Below, in pieces: positions 1 through 9,529 of a stretch of 24,955 nucleotides of DNA. Positions within the stretch are counted from its first letter, which is position 1, and every line of letters starts with the position of its first letter. The DNA comes from Entrophospora sp. SA101 (Eukaryota > Glomeromycota > Glomeromycetes > Entrophosporales > Entrophosporaceae), in contig CAUDNR010000227.1 in the NCBI GenBank assembly GCA_958430865.1, positions 12,098 to 37,052 of the forward strand, read 5' to 3'. Position numbers and translations under genes: made by a program. The notes under the pieces were generated by a model. That model was not told where the DNA came from. It ran no database searches and worked only from the letters and a program-made list of their open reading frames with translations.

Positions 1-1481
1 TCAAAATTTACATGCATATTCATCAAAACCTAAGCTACATTTTGATAAAATTTTATGTGTAGTTATTATGCGCGTTTCTGTATAATTAGTAAAAACAGGT
101 GTCCGGATACTTTTGTCCAGGGTGTGTATATATACAACCAAAAATCAAAATTAAACATAAATGATGATCATCTACAAATACCAATTCATCTATCATTACG
201 AATTCATCTATTCCGCCACCATCATTAACACCAGATATTTTCTGAAACATTCCTTCTGATATTGTATTGATATTCAAACCAAATGTATTCATTTTATTCG
301 TCGACGATAATCCTTAACGAAAAAATAGTTTCTTCCCATTACTCAATGGTTAAAATGGAATATTTAAAGGATGCGCGGAGCTTTGCCTGTTACTATACTT
401 ATGCATCTTCTTTTTCTAAAATCCTAAAGTTTCGATTATAAAATACGATTAAAAACTTTGGAAATTTTGCAAAACGACAAAATCAGTAACAACAGGAAAT
501 TGGATACATCCTCTTCTTTTTAAAAAAGCGGGATATATAGGAAGTTTGATCTATATTTGGGATTAAAGCTAACTTTTTTACGAGGAGATGAAGAATCATT
601 CTGTTGTATTGCATGTCGTTTTATCCACATGTGAATCTCGTATAAATATATATTAATATAATACATTTTTAAACAATTATTGTAATAGCGCGGAATCTCC
701 TATTGCTGCGCTGCGCTGCAAAATTTGATTATTTTTTTAAGAGAATTTCCAAAATTCACATTATTCATGTAATTAGAAAAAAATTATTTTAAAAAATTAT
801 TTATTAATAATAATAGATTTTCTTGAGTTAGAACTGACGAATTTGCAATTTGTCAAACACTTGATAGTTAAAATCATTATCAAAAGCATTAATTCGTTGT
901 CAGGTGATAATTCAGATTCATCTTCTGAACCAATTATTATCTCAGAGTCATAAACTGTTTATTCTAGAGTTTAAAGAATTGTTATCAACAAAATCTTGAT
1001 GGTTTAGAGACTTTTACATTTTTTTAATAGATTATTTTGATATTTAGGAGGAGTTGTAAAGCATTACTTTACATTTCAATATATAATTAAAATCATAATT
1101 TATTTGAACACGTGCGAAAAATGAATTAACTTTGAAATGATTCTTTGTGAATATAAGAAACCCACAATAAATAATTTTTTTTTCCCAAAATCTTTCCATT
1201 ACATTAAAGCTAGAGGGCTAATCTATCAATCTATGGAGTTAAACTTTTAAAATACTTGAGTCATATGTTTTCAAAAGTCATACAAAATCTAGGAGTATCT
1301 CGTTATAGAATGAGGTATGAACCACTAATTGTAATGTTTACATCTTTAAGATGGAATTTTGATTCCTTAAAATCAGCTTTATCATTCTTTTTGAAGATGA
1401 TTCTTTTTCAATATTAAAAAATCAATAAGTTTATTAATTAAATTTTATTATAATATTAGATGATACTAGCATTCCAAAAAT
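1..1481. other. Gene-poor transposon-relic region
   Basis: I see no supportable gene here. At about 98-125 the sequence CAGGTGTCCGGATACTTTTG, followed by a GTCC-rich stretch, looks like one terminal repeat of a Tc1/mariner-type element, but I found no partner end nearby. A small reverse-strand ORF overlaps that stretch (86-292) and ends by translating it, so it is probably not a gene. At 897-950 the plus strand reads LSGDNSDSSSEPIIISES followed by TAA. This acidic Ser-rich piece could be the N-terminal remnant of the hAT transposase whose C-terminus lies at 1482-1732, but the link is inference. The rest is low-complexity A/T sequence. Confidence 0.4.
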
Positions 1482-1732
1482 ATAAAATCTGAAGTTGAAT
1501 TTTATTTGACACTGCAAAAGAAGAAAATCCACTCCTTTTGTGGAATCAGAAAAAAGTAGTCCTACCAAATCTAGCGGTTCAAGCTAGGGAATATTTAGCT
1601 ATACCAGCAACCTCAGTTCCATTTGAGAGGTTGTTTTCCTCAACTGGTAACATCTTCACAAAAAAAAGAAATAGATTGAACCAAAATAATATACTGTTTT
1701 TGAGAGAAAATTATAAACTTTTTGATCAATAA
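1482..1732 (+). pseudogene. hAT transposase C-terminal fragment (frameshifted)
   Basis: The reading frame encodes the C-terminal dimerisation region of hAT-superfamily transposases. Visible hallmarks are LLLWNQKK, then LPNLAVQAREYLAIPATSVP, then FERLFSSTGN and KRNRL, matching the family pattern of Pro-Leu, Ala-x-x-Tyr-Leu, Ile-Pro-Ala-Thr-Ser and Glu-Arg-Leu-Phe-Ser. The good frame starts near 1505 and ends at TAA 1730-1732. Just upstream, 1482-1508 reads IKSEVEFYL, which fits the same family but in another frame, so a frameshift lies at about 1503-1510. The catalytic core and N-terminal zinc finger are not recognisable upstream. This is a dead remnant of a cut-and-paste transposon; I could not define its terminal repeats or target duplication. 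Confidence 0.85.
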
Positions 1733-2554
1733 GTTGGTTAATTTTTTTAATTTTTATATTAATTGATTTTTTATTATGTTTTAATTGAATTCTTCAATAA
1801 GAATAAATAATCCATTTGATCAATTTACCATATTCATCTGCAGTGATTTTATTTATGTTTGTACGTGAACATGGATTTATTTTTATTATATCTATATTTA
1901 TTAATATATACTAAATATTTTTGGATACAAAATTCTGATAAATTTCACGCACAACGTTTAGTAAATAAATAAAAAACCCGATTTTTAGTGATACAAGTTA
2001 TTTGCTTACTAAATTATTAGATAAATTTTTTTTATTCGGACCCGGACACTTTACCGACAAGCATTGTGTTAAAAATTTGCCAAGGACTGTGTGAAGACCC
2101 GAATAACTAGTTAAAAGTTTGGTTTTTACAACAAGTTAAATCAACCGTTAATTAAATAATAACACCCACTTATTATCTTTACTTTGCATCAAAAACCAGT
2201 TCATAAAAATACAATATAGATACATGTGTAATATATATTTTTTTGTCTGACGAAATTGATAAAAATTGCATATTCATGTTAAATTTATTATTATTTTTAT
2301 ATATACACACAAAAAAAAAAAATTTTTTTAAAAAAATAACAAAAAAAAATTTTAAAAATGAAATATTATGGGCAATGTCCTGAAGAAACTTTATAGTTGA
2401 TCTAATGTTACGGTCATTTAAATCCATATTTCATGATTACGATCTTGTGGTTTCTGTGGATGTCGGGGTGTTCCTCGCAAGACCATTTCTATGTCAAGTT
2501 CGACTTTACTTTGATTGTCGCTAAAGTGTTCCATACCCAAATTTATTCAAGTTC
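1733..2554. other. Noncoding A/T-rich stretch
   Basis: I see no coding signal. The stretch 2036-2110 contains a weak inverted pairing of TTATTCGGACC with GACCCGAATAA, which could be the remains of a transposon end. Long A and T runs occur at 2310-2360. A reverse ORF at 2179-2427 is Phe/Lys-rich translation of these homopolymers and is not credible. Confidence 0.4.
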
Positions 2555-2593
2555 TTAGCCGGTTAAGGTTTTTCTACCGGCTAACATCACTAG
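2555..2593 (+). mobile_element. Helitron-type 3' terminus (hairpin plus CTAG)
   Basis: The sequence TTAGCCGGT (2555-2563) pairs perfectly with ACCGGCTAA (2576-2584) around a 12-nt loop. Five bases later comes CTAG (2590-2593), followed by T. A GC-rich hairpin just before CTRR, with the element ending next to a host T, is the diagnostic 3' end of Helitron rolling-circle transposons. The hairpin sequence differs from that of the Helitrons at 12.8, 16.4 and 24.2 kb, so this would be a different family. The 5-nt spacing is shorter than the usual 10-12 nt, and I could not find a matching 5' TC end or any internal coding sequence. Confidence 0.4.
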
Positions 2594-2676
2594 TAAAAGA
2601 TTTTAGGGGTAATTTGTGAACCATAAATATATGATTTCATCTGATCTGCAATGCACAGCTCATCCATTGATGTCAT

Positions 2677-2736
2677 TCAACACTCAACATTAAACATTAA
2701 ACATTAAACATTCAACATTCAACATTCAATATTGAA
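2677..2736 (+). repeat. Short tandem repeat of ACATTMAAC units
   Basis: About six or seven direct copies of a 9-bp unit, ACATTAAAC drifting into ACATTCAAC, lie in a row. This is a microsatellite-like array with no apparent gene association. Confidence 0.75.
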
Positions 2737-3138
2737 TTATTGATTGTTATCTTCTATCTATATAAACAGTAATTTGTTTGTAAAACTCTATTACTATTGT
2801 ACATCACTTATGTTCAAACAATACTTTATATTTGTATTTGCTCAAAGTCGATGGCATTTTTCATTTTCCAGTTTAAATTTTGAATATTAATGTCACATTT
2901 TGGTTAATATTATTGCAATAGAGTTTAACTAAATAATAAATATTTAATATCAATCAAAAAATGGAACACAAAATTATTGATTAGCAAATTCACTTCACCA
3001 ATCAATTTATTATTTGGTTATTATTGTTATTAAACCTCGTGTTCGAAACATCAATTCATGTGCGTCGATCGTTTAACAGCGAAATTTATGAAAATTATAA
3101 TCCTTGGAATATAATTTATATAATAAATAATAAATAAA

Positions 3139-3178
3139 AACACACACACACACAAACACAAACATATATATATATAAT
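3139..3178 (+). repeat. CA/TA microsatellite upstream of the membrane-protein gene
   Basis: A run of CA dinucleotides with an AAACACAAA interruption passes into a TA run. It ends about 40 bp before the ATG of the gene at 3219, so it lies in the promoter or 5' UTR. A role in expression is possible but unsupported. Confidence 0.7.
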
Positions 3179-3218
3179 AAATCCTTTTTTTTAAAAGTTA
3201 TTTGTTTAAAAAAAAATA

Positions 3219-4819
3219 ATGACTGATAATAATTTTACATTAGTATGTTATAATGTTGGTAAATGTGTTTGTGATTTTCGTATAAATTTATATGGATGTA
3301 AAGAAGAGAATTTAATCGTCGCGATAAATTATGTACTTTTATCAGTCACAGTAACTGGGTTTCTCATGAGTTGTTATTTTTTATATTCACGTAAATTTAT
3401 CAAAAAACAAACATTATTTTTCCCATACAAAACAAATGATGGGATTTTAAGACCTAGATCACAAGATGCTTTCCATATACTTGTAATAGTATTTTTTTTA
3501 CGTAAGTATATTGATTAACATTCATTACTTATTGTATGAAATGAGACTTGCTAAATCGTGTCTGGACATTCCAAATTTCCATCTGGAAATTTTGGAATGT
3601 TTCATAGTCGGACATACAATAAACCAGTTAGTTATATATAGTTAAATTTTGCTATCGATCAATTAATTATCCAATCAATTGATATTTCGCAGTTAACACC
3701 GTACACATAGCACTGCTACTTTCTGAAGCTTATCCAAGTACTATTCTGGCCGAAAGTAAGAAATGATTAGATTTAAATCGACCAAATTTTAATTGATTGA
3801 TTGACGATAAGATAGGAAGAAGAGTGTTATTGTGTTTATTTTTATATTTGTATTTATATTTATTGTCTGTTATCCGAATATTTATATTTCTGTGCAGTTG
3901 GCCAGGATGTTCCTCGATCTTTAGGTTTTGGTGTAGCGGTATTAATACCTATTAGCACAGGTAAGTAGGCAATAGGAGGTATCATTAATTAACAACCATT
4001 ACAATTCATCACTTCTTATCATCGCGATATTCTTCTCATTATTAGTATATTCAACACCCAAATTAATTGCACACACAAGGACTAAAACGCTCTTTGATAA
4101 AGGAGTGGTTGTTGATATTATTGGATTCACACAAATCATTGGACCATTTGTCACCTTAACACCATTTGCATATCTGACAGGATATTATGCACAAGATAAT
4201 TATGATATAGAAAAATCTATATTTTACTTTAGAGCACACTATATATTATGGGGATTTTGGACGAGTTATTTTATTATTGTAATAATTATATTTTGGATAA
4301 ATTTGAAAAACAAATTAAACAATTATATCCAAGAATTGGAAAACAGTCAAAATGAAGATTTGAATTTGAAATTAATCAAAATTAGAAAAGTCACAAAAAA
4401 TGTAAATTTTATGTTGTTTTTATTTATTTGTTCATTGAAAATTTTATCAGCTTTTAATCAATTTAATTTCAACCAACTTATATATATATAACAGTTATCA
4501 ATTATAGTATCAACATTTCTAAGCACGAATGTTTCTTATACAATATTTTGTTTTGTTTATGGATTATGGCATCACAACACCACAATACTTATATCGGTTA
4601 TAAATTGGTTCTATTTCTTTATATGGAATTTTTCTTTGATTGTTATGATTATTATAACAAGGCTTATATTTACCTGCAAGTAAGTTGTTGGATTAGACGG
4701 TGGAAATTAATCAATTAATCTAGTTATTAATTATTATTACTAATTTTAGTATTTATAGAACTCTTGACGCGTCAAGAGATTCGAGCATCAGCAGCAGTAA
4801 TGATAATGATAATGACTAA
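3219..4819 (+). CDS. Putative seven-transmembrane protein, six exons
   Basis: My model joins exons 3219-3501, 3693-3755, 3898-3960, 4046-4401, 4495-4679 and 4750-4819. All introns are GT-AG with compatible phases, giving about 339 residues. The N-terminus is short and Cys-rich (CYNVGKCVCDFRINLYGC). Seven hydrophobic segments follow: near residues 32-58, 80-103, 115-130, 150-177, 193-215, 240-263 and 268-296. The C-tail is short and polar (SRDSSISSSNDNDND). The long charged loop before helix 6 and the overall plan resemble a G-protein-coupled-receptor-like protein, but I recognise no family motif. Exon 4 read straight through would hit a stop at 4489. Excising GTAAAT...AACAG (4402-4494) restores the frame, so I prefer an intron to a pseudogene. 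The function is unknown; a membrane sensor or a transporter are both possible. Confidence 0.75.
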
Positions 4820-4929
4820 CATTTGAAATCCCAATATTAATTCCATGTGAATTTCACAAACATTTGTATGGTTGAACGTGGTGTAACAAATTTTTTTTTT
4901 TTTTGAAAAAAATTTTTATCAATAATAAA

Positions 4930-5147
4930 ATGAACCATTTTCAAATAATATTTAAATCCTTAGTGATAATAGTATTATTATTAAATGCAAAATCGCTTCC
5001 TTTCGCATATTTATTAAGATATATACCACCATGGTTTAGGCTTTATTATCGTGTGTATATTAATAATAAAGGAAGGGAAAAGAAAAATTTATGGAGAATT
5101 GTTGAACAAACGCATACAGTGTGGCCTGATGATGTAAGTATATATAC

Positions 5148-5186
<39 letters not shown>

Positions 5187-5963
5187 TAAATTAAATGAAT
5201 GTTGACCTTTTGACCTCTCACCTTTTGGCTCTTTGATGATGGCTATTTTTATAAGTTTTTATCAATTATTTTAATAATATTGTTTACTTTAGTTAGATTC
5301 AAATATTCATATGAATAACGGGTAAGCAGTACGTATACTCTTCACTTGAGATTTTTATTTAACAAATAAATTAATCAATTAAATTATTAATCAAATAGAT
5401 CTTATAGTAAAATGATGGATTATGCGCGTAATTTGTTTGCAATTGAACAATTTGAAGAATACGTTGTAAAAAAAGAACAGAAATTTGTAGTTTCCGGTAA
5501 ATATATAACAATAATATAATAAAATGATATTATATGTAATAATAACTTATAATAATGATGATGAATGCTCTCGTATAATATACTATTAGCTATTTATACA
5601 TATTATAAAAAAGAAATAGGACCATTCGTTAATTATAAAGTGTTGACTAGATTACTCACATGGAACGAGAAATGGTTTTTTTTATTACACACGTTTATTA
5701 TAACTAAAACTGATGAAATAGTCACTATCGGTGTATCAAAATTGGTTATTAAAGATAAAACGGGGAAAACAATTCCACCTGAAAGCTTTTTTTTAGCAAA
5801 TGGATTGTGTGATAATGAATCAGAAGACGATAAAATTGAAAGAGAAAATCTTCGAAAATTCGGATGGAAATTTGTTGAAGGCTTATTTGGGATTGAGGGA
5901 TTGATTGATTTTAATAAAAATAACATTGATATTAATAACAAACGACCTGCTTCTAAACTTTAA
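4930..5963 (+). CDS. THEM6-like hotdog-fold thioesterase family protein, four exons
   Basis: Exons are 4930-5133, 5293-5321, 5399-5496 and 5590-5963, all GT-AG, giving 234 residues. The N-terminal 25 residues form a membrane anchor, as in vertebrate THEM6 and its fungal relatives. The core motif D-D-L-D-S-N-I-H-M-N-N-G-S-Y at residues 67-80 matches the conserved Asp-Leu-Asp-x-x-x-His-Met-Asn-Asn-x-x-Tyr of this 4HBT-like group and is spread over three exons. Later strands fit a hotdog fold (GPFVNYKVLTRLLTWNEKWF, then DEIVTIGVSKLVIKD). Family members are thought to act on acyl thioesters at the ER or other membranes; no substrate can be assigned here. I chose the ATG at 4930 because it precedes the hydrophobic anchor directly. 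It begins only 110 bp after the stop of the upstream gene on the same strand. Confidence 0.85.
5151..5183 (+). repeat. (AC)n microsatellite in intron 1
   Basis: An uninterrupted AC run of about 33 bases lies inside the first intron of the thioesterase-like gene. It is likely to be length-polymorphic between strains. Confidence 0.95.
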
Positions 5964-7363
5964 TAATCATAATTATAACTATAGTTAAATCAAAGCTTTG
6001 TCTTGCTTGAACTTTATGAGTTATCGTTACTCAATTAAAAGTGGATTATTGACAAAGCAATATTAAAATAAAAATTACGTTTTTTTATTTTTTTACAATT
6101 AAAAAATAAATAGGTTTATTATCATAAATTATTAGAAATAAATTTATGATGAGGATAAACGTAAACACTATTAATTAAGTTATTTTACATTACGGGTGTC
6201 AACTCTAGGGAGGATAATATCAAATGTGTTTGTGGGGAGGCAGTTGGTAATGAAGAAGGAATGTCAAATTTAAAAAATTCCACTTGATTGCTTCCATATT
6301 CAATAATGGCTTTTTACTGACATACAACCATCCAGAGGTATGCTTTTGCACATTTAATCTGCCATGAAATAAATATTTCGATTTGTTATGTACCAGAAGT
6401 TTATATTTTTTTCTCATCTTTCGATATACTTGGTGTGAAATTTTAATAAATAGTATCACATTAGCATTTGTGATGGTTTTCACAATATCACATTCAATCA
6501 ATATTATGAAAATCCGACCTGGAGGCTCTTTCTGCTCCTGATTATAAAGGAATATCAAATCATTGCATTAATGATGAATTACCTCTTACTGCCTTCGTTT
6601 TAACAGTATTTTTTGTGAATTGTTCACGTGGTTTCTTATCAAAATTATATAGGTTTTCCAGATTCATTTAATATTTTAATAGTTCGACGAGTTAATTTTT
6701 CTGATCATTTGTTAAATTAAAAAAAATCATCATCAGAAGCTAAATTTGATACTTCAACTTTCATAGTCACAAATATATATATACACCAAGTACCTACATG
6801 TAGACATTCGCCGTAAAATAGGACGTCGTATTACATTTTGGAGGAATTCATTAGTGGGATAATAATGCTAAGGAAGATTATGGGTGCTATTGGTAATCGT
6901 AATCTTTTCATCCTGCTAGATTTCGTTCAAGCTGATGACAAATATTGTACTTTGATGCCTGTCTGCTGTAAATCGTTCCTCCATTGTTGAATTGGTTATT
7001 TCAACATTGATCTTTAATAAAATCATTCATCACATAAAAACAAAATATTTGTGAAATTACCACACGAGAGTTTTATCTAGAATCTGTTTTACATTTTATC
7101 TATCCATCTGTTCCTTAGAATCTCGTAATTTATCAACTTCATCAAAGAATCTATTGGTTGGTTTGATCATAAATTAAATATACATTTTCCTTTTTCTTCT
7201 TCTTATCCACTTTTAGAGACATTTTGCTTGAAAGTACAATGATGGAAGACCAAATAATTAATTTTTCTATGAATATCTTAATAAAATTTACAGGTGGTTG
7301 ATCGATCCAATGACAAATTATATTTTAGCACCTGTTTTGTTTAAACATGTCTTTTAGGGTCTG
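5964..7363. other. Intergenic region without supported gene
   Basis: The minus strand has a 112-codon ORF at 6220-6558 and other short readable pieces, for example one near 6930-7010 starting MEERFTADRHQ. Neither continues into a credible spliced gene, and I recognise no domain. They may be relics of an old element. The remainder is A/T-rich and noncoding. Confidence 0.35.
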
Positions 7364-7479
7364 ATTCATTTCGTCGACAATCATTTAGTTTCATCGAAAG
7401 TTCATTTCGTCGACAATCACTTCATCGACAATCATTTCATCATTTCATCGAAAGTTCATTTTGTCGAAAGTCCATTTCT
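7364..7479 (+). repeat. Short motif array (TCATTTCGTCGACAATCA / TTCATCGAAAGT)
   Basis: Two short motifs alternate irregularly over about 115 bp: TTCATTTCGTCGACAATCA and TTCATCGAAAGT. Most copies contain TCGA. The array is local and noncoding. Confidence 0.7.
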
Positions 7480-7615
7480 TTATTATGTTTATGTGAAATA
7501 GGTTTACTAACATATTAGTTTAATTAGTGAATAATTTTGGGTTTAAATGTTTATTTATTTTATTTAGTCGAAATTAATTAAAGATTTAGAGCTATGTTTT
7601 AACAAAATTTTAATA

Positions 7616-7809
7616 CAGTCAAAGCTCGTTATAGTGGACCCTTGGTTCCATATGTAATTTTTCTCTTTTTTTCCACTATAACGAAATTTTATTATGTTTT
7701 CCACTATATTGAGCGGAATTAATTAGCATTGGAAACAAAAAAGATCCACTATAACGAGATTTTATTATGTGTCCACTATAACGAGATCCACTATAACGAG
7801 CTTTGACTG
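7616..7809. mobile_element. pogo/Tigger-like MITE with TA target duplication
   Basis: The element starts CAGTCAAAGCTCGTTATAGTG and ends with the exact reverse complement, CACTATAACGAGCTTTGACTG, giving terminal inverted repeats of about 24 bp. It is flanked by TA on both sides (7614-7615 and 7810-7811), the target duplication of Tc1/mariner-pogo transposons. CAGTC ends with an ACCTC/AGCTCG-type core are typical of pogo-like elements. At 194 bp with no ORF it is non-autonomous. The right half holds three near copies of CCACTATAACGAGAT, so the terminal motif has been tandemly copied inward. Confidence 0.9.
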
Positions 7810-7811
7810 TA

Positions 7812-8084
7812 CATGTAATCATTGATTGACCAATCAGAATCATGAATTTGATAACGTAAAAATAAATGAATTATTTATATTAATATGAGAGTTAATAAAA
7901 ATATTCGACAAATGGTTCAAATTTAAGAAGTTGGAAGAAATTAACTTGTACTACTCGAAGATGTATTTAAAGGGTTGGTTTTCGACTTGGTTGAAAAACA
8001 ACTCTCATTATAACTCTTCTCTTGACCATATCTCTCGACATAACCTTATATAGTGCAAGTCACTTAGTCCCACATCTTTTTATT
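7812..8084. other. Spacer between MITE and satellite array
   Basis: A/T-rich sequence without coding potential or recognisable elements. Confidence 0.4.
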
Positions 8085-8960
8085 GGTCATTCGTTTTGCA
8101 AACTTCGTAGATCTTGACTAACATTTACTTCGATCAAACCCGCCTATTTGAATAATTGATAATAATAAAACGTTGATAAATATATTTTACAGACAGCTTC
8201 GTAGATCTCAACTACTTTAATACTTACTTCGATCAAACCCACCTATATAATTATTGAGTAATTGATAAACATTCGTTTTTCAAAATTCATAGATCTTGAC
8301 TTTGACAGTTGCTTCAATCAAGCCCGCCTATATAATTATTTGAATAATTGATAATAATAAAACGTCGATAAATATATTTTACAGATAGTTTGGTAGATCT
8401 CGACTACTTTAATACTTACTTCGATCAAATCCGCCTATATAATTGTTGAATAATTGATAAACATTCGTTTTGCAAACTTCATAGATCTTGACTTTGACAC
8501 TTGCTTCGATCAAACCCGCCTATATAATTATTTGAATAATTGATAATAATAAAACGTTGATAAATATATTTTACAATCAGCTTCATAGATCTCGACTACT
8601 TTAATACTTATTTCGATCAAACCCACCTATATAATTATTGAATAATTGATAATAATAAAACGTTAATTAAATACATTTTACAAACAGCTTCATAGATCTC
8701 GACTTTAAGACTTACTTTGATCAAACCCGCCTATAATAATAAACGTTCGTTTTGGAAACTTGATTTGCAAATAGATTTTGACTTTAACATTTACTTCGAC
8801 CAAGCCCGCCTATATAATTATTTGAATAATTGATAAAGTGCTCATTAAATATATTTTATATACAGATTCATAGATCTTGACTTTTAACACTTATTTCGAT
8901 ACAAACTGTTCAATAATTGATAAACGTTCATCAGTATATTTTACAAACTTGCTTTGGAAG
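8085..8960 (+). repeat. Satellite array A, about 95-bp units in a dimeric pattern
   Basis: At least nine units are anchored on TAGATCT-like heptamers at 8108, 8202, 8290, 8394, 8482, 8586, 8693, 8772 and 8871. Each unit carries ACTTACTTCGATCAAACCCG, CCTATATAATTATT and GAATAATTGATAA blocks. Spacings alternate near 90 and 104 bp, and the word after the anchor alternates between TTGAC and CGAC/CAAC in the first six units, giving a dimer of about 190 bp. The last units decay. No ORF runs through the array. Confidence 0.9.
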
Positions 8961-9130
8961 CTTCGTACGTCGTCATGCATCTTGTATTTAACAGTCTACT
9001 TTTTCTGTTGAATTTTATTTTTTTTTAGATTACACAATAAAAAATTATGGAATAAATTTAATCCAATGAAATGGTTGGTATCCCATATTTTGCACAACAT
9101 GAAAAAAAGTTGATATATAAGTCATAGAAT
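8961..9130. other. Left flank of GC-rich island
   Basis: Degenerate continuation of the satellite, then A/T-rich sequence leading into the GC-rich island. No gene is evident. Confidence 0.35.
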
Positions 9131-9315
9131 TGGTTTAATAGTATCGACCAGGGAAAAGTCATGCAATGATGAAGTACCGGATATGGTCTCCTGTGTCCGG
9201 CTCCCTTAGGTGCAATGCCTCACTTTGGACCGGCTGTAAAGTCCCGCGTGCTAGGAAGGTGGAACTGACGCGGGTGGCTCATGTTGGGTGTATTGACCCC
9301 TCGTGACATGACCCT
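9131..9315. other. GC-rich, hairpin-forming island (possible SINE or structured RNA)
   Basis: This stretch has strikingly higher GC than anything within several kb. It can form CCGGATA...TGTCCGG (about 9178-9200) and CCCGCGT...ACGCGGG (about 9243-9276), both 7-bp stems. ATGATGA near 9166 and CTGA near 9267 have the form of C and D boxes, but no terminal stem brackets them, so a C/D snoRNA is weak. I found no convincing tRNA-type B box. A short interspersed repeat or an uncharacterised structured transcript are the best guesses. It separates the two inverted satellite arrays. Confidence 0.45.
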
Positions 9316-9529
9316 TCCTTTTGTTAATTTTTATTATTTATTTTTATTTAGTTAAAAGGAAACATTTAAAGAATTAAAAAAAGATAAAAATTCGCTAATT
9401 GATTTGATTGGTTACATTTGTAATATACAAAGATCCATCAATCAATAATATTAATAATATTATAATTAGTAGCAACGATGACAACGAATCATCGTTTGTT
9501 GAGGATGATAAGATCCAGTTGTATAGGAG
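9316..9529. other. Right flank of GC-rich island
   Basis: A/T-rich sequence with no coding signal. It ends at GAGTGATCGAAGTA, the first recognisable satellite B block. Confidence 0.35.

Noticed and set aside
2036..2110. Terminal inverted repeat of the hAT element
   Set aside because: The pairing of TTATTCGGACC with GACCCGAATAA is imperfect, and both halves lie on the same side of the transposase remnant.
4483..4494. In-frame stop in the seven-helix gene taken as a pseudogene sign
   Set aside because: A GTAAAT...AACAG intron (4402-4494) removes it with the frame kept.
6220..6558. 112-codon minus-strand ORF
   Set aside because: Composition is moderately gene-like, but I recognise no domain and could not extend it through splice sites. 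It might be a relic.
9165..9270. C/D-box snoRNA
   Set aside because: ATGATGA and CTGA are present, but there is no terminal stem and the strong internal stems do not fit the class.
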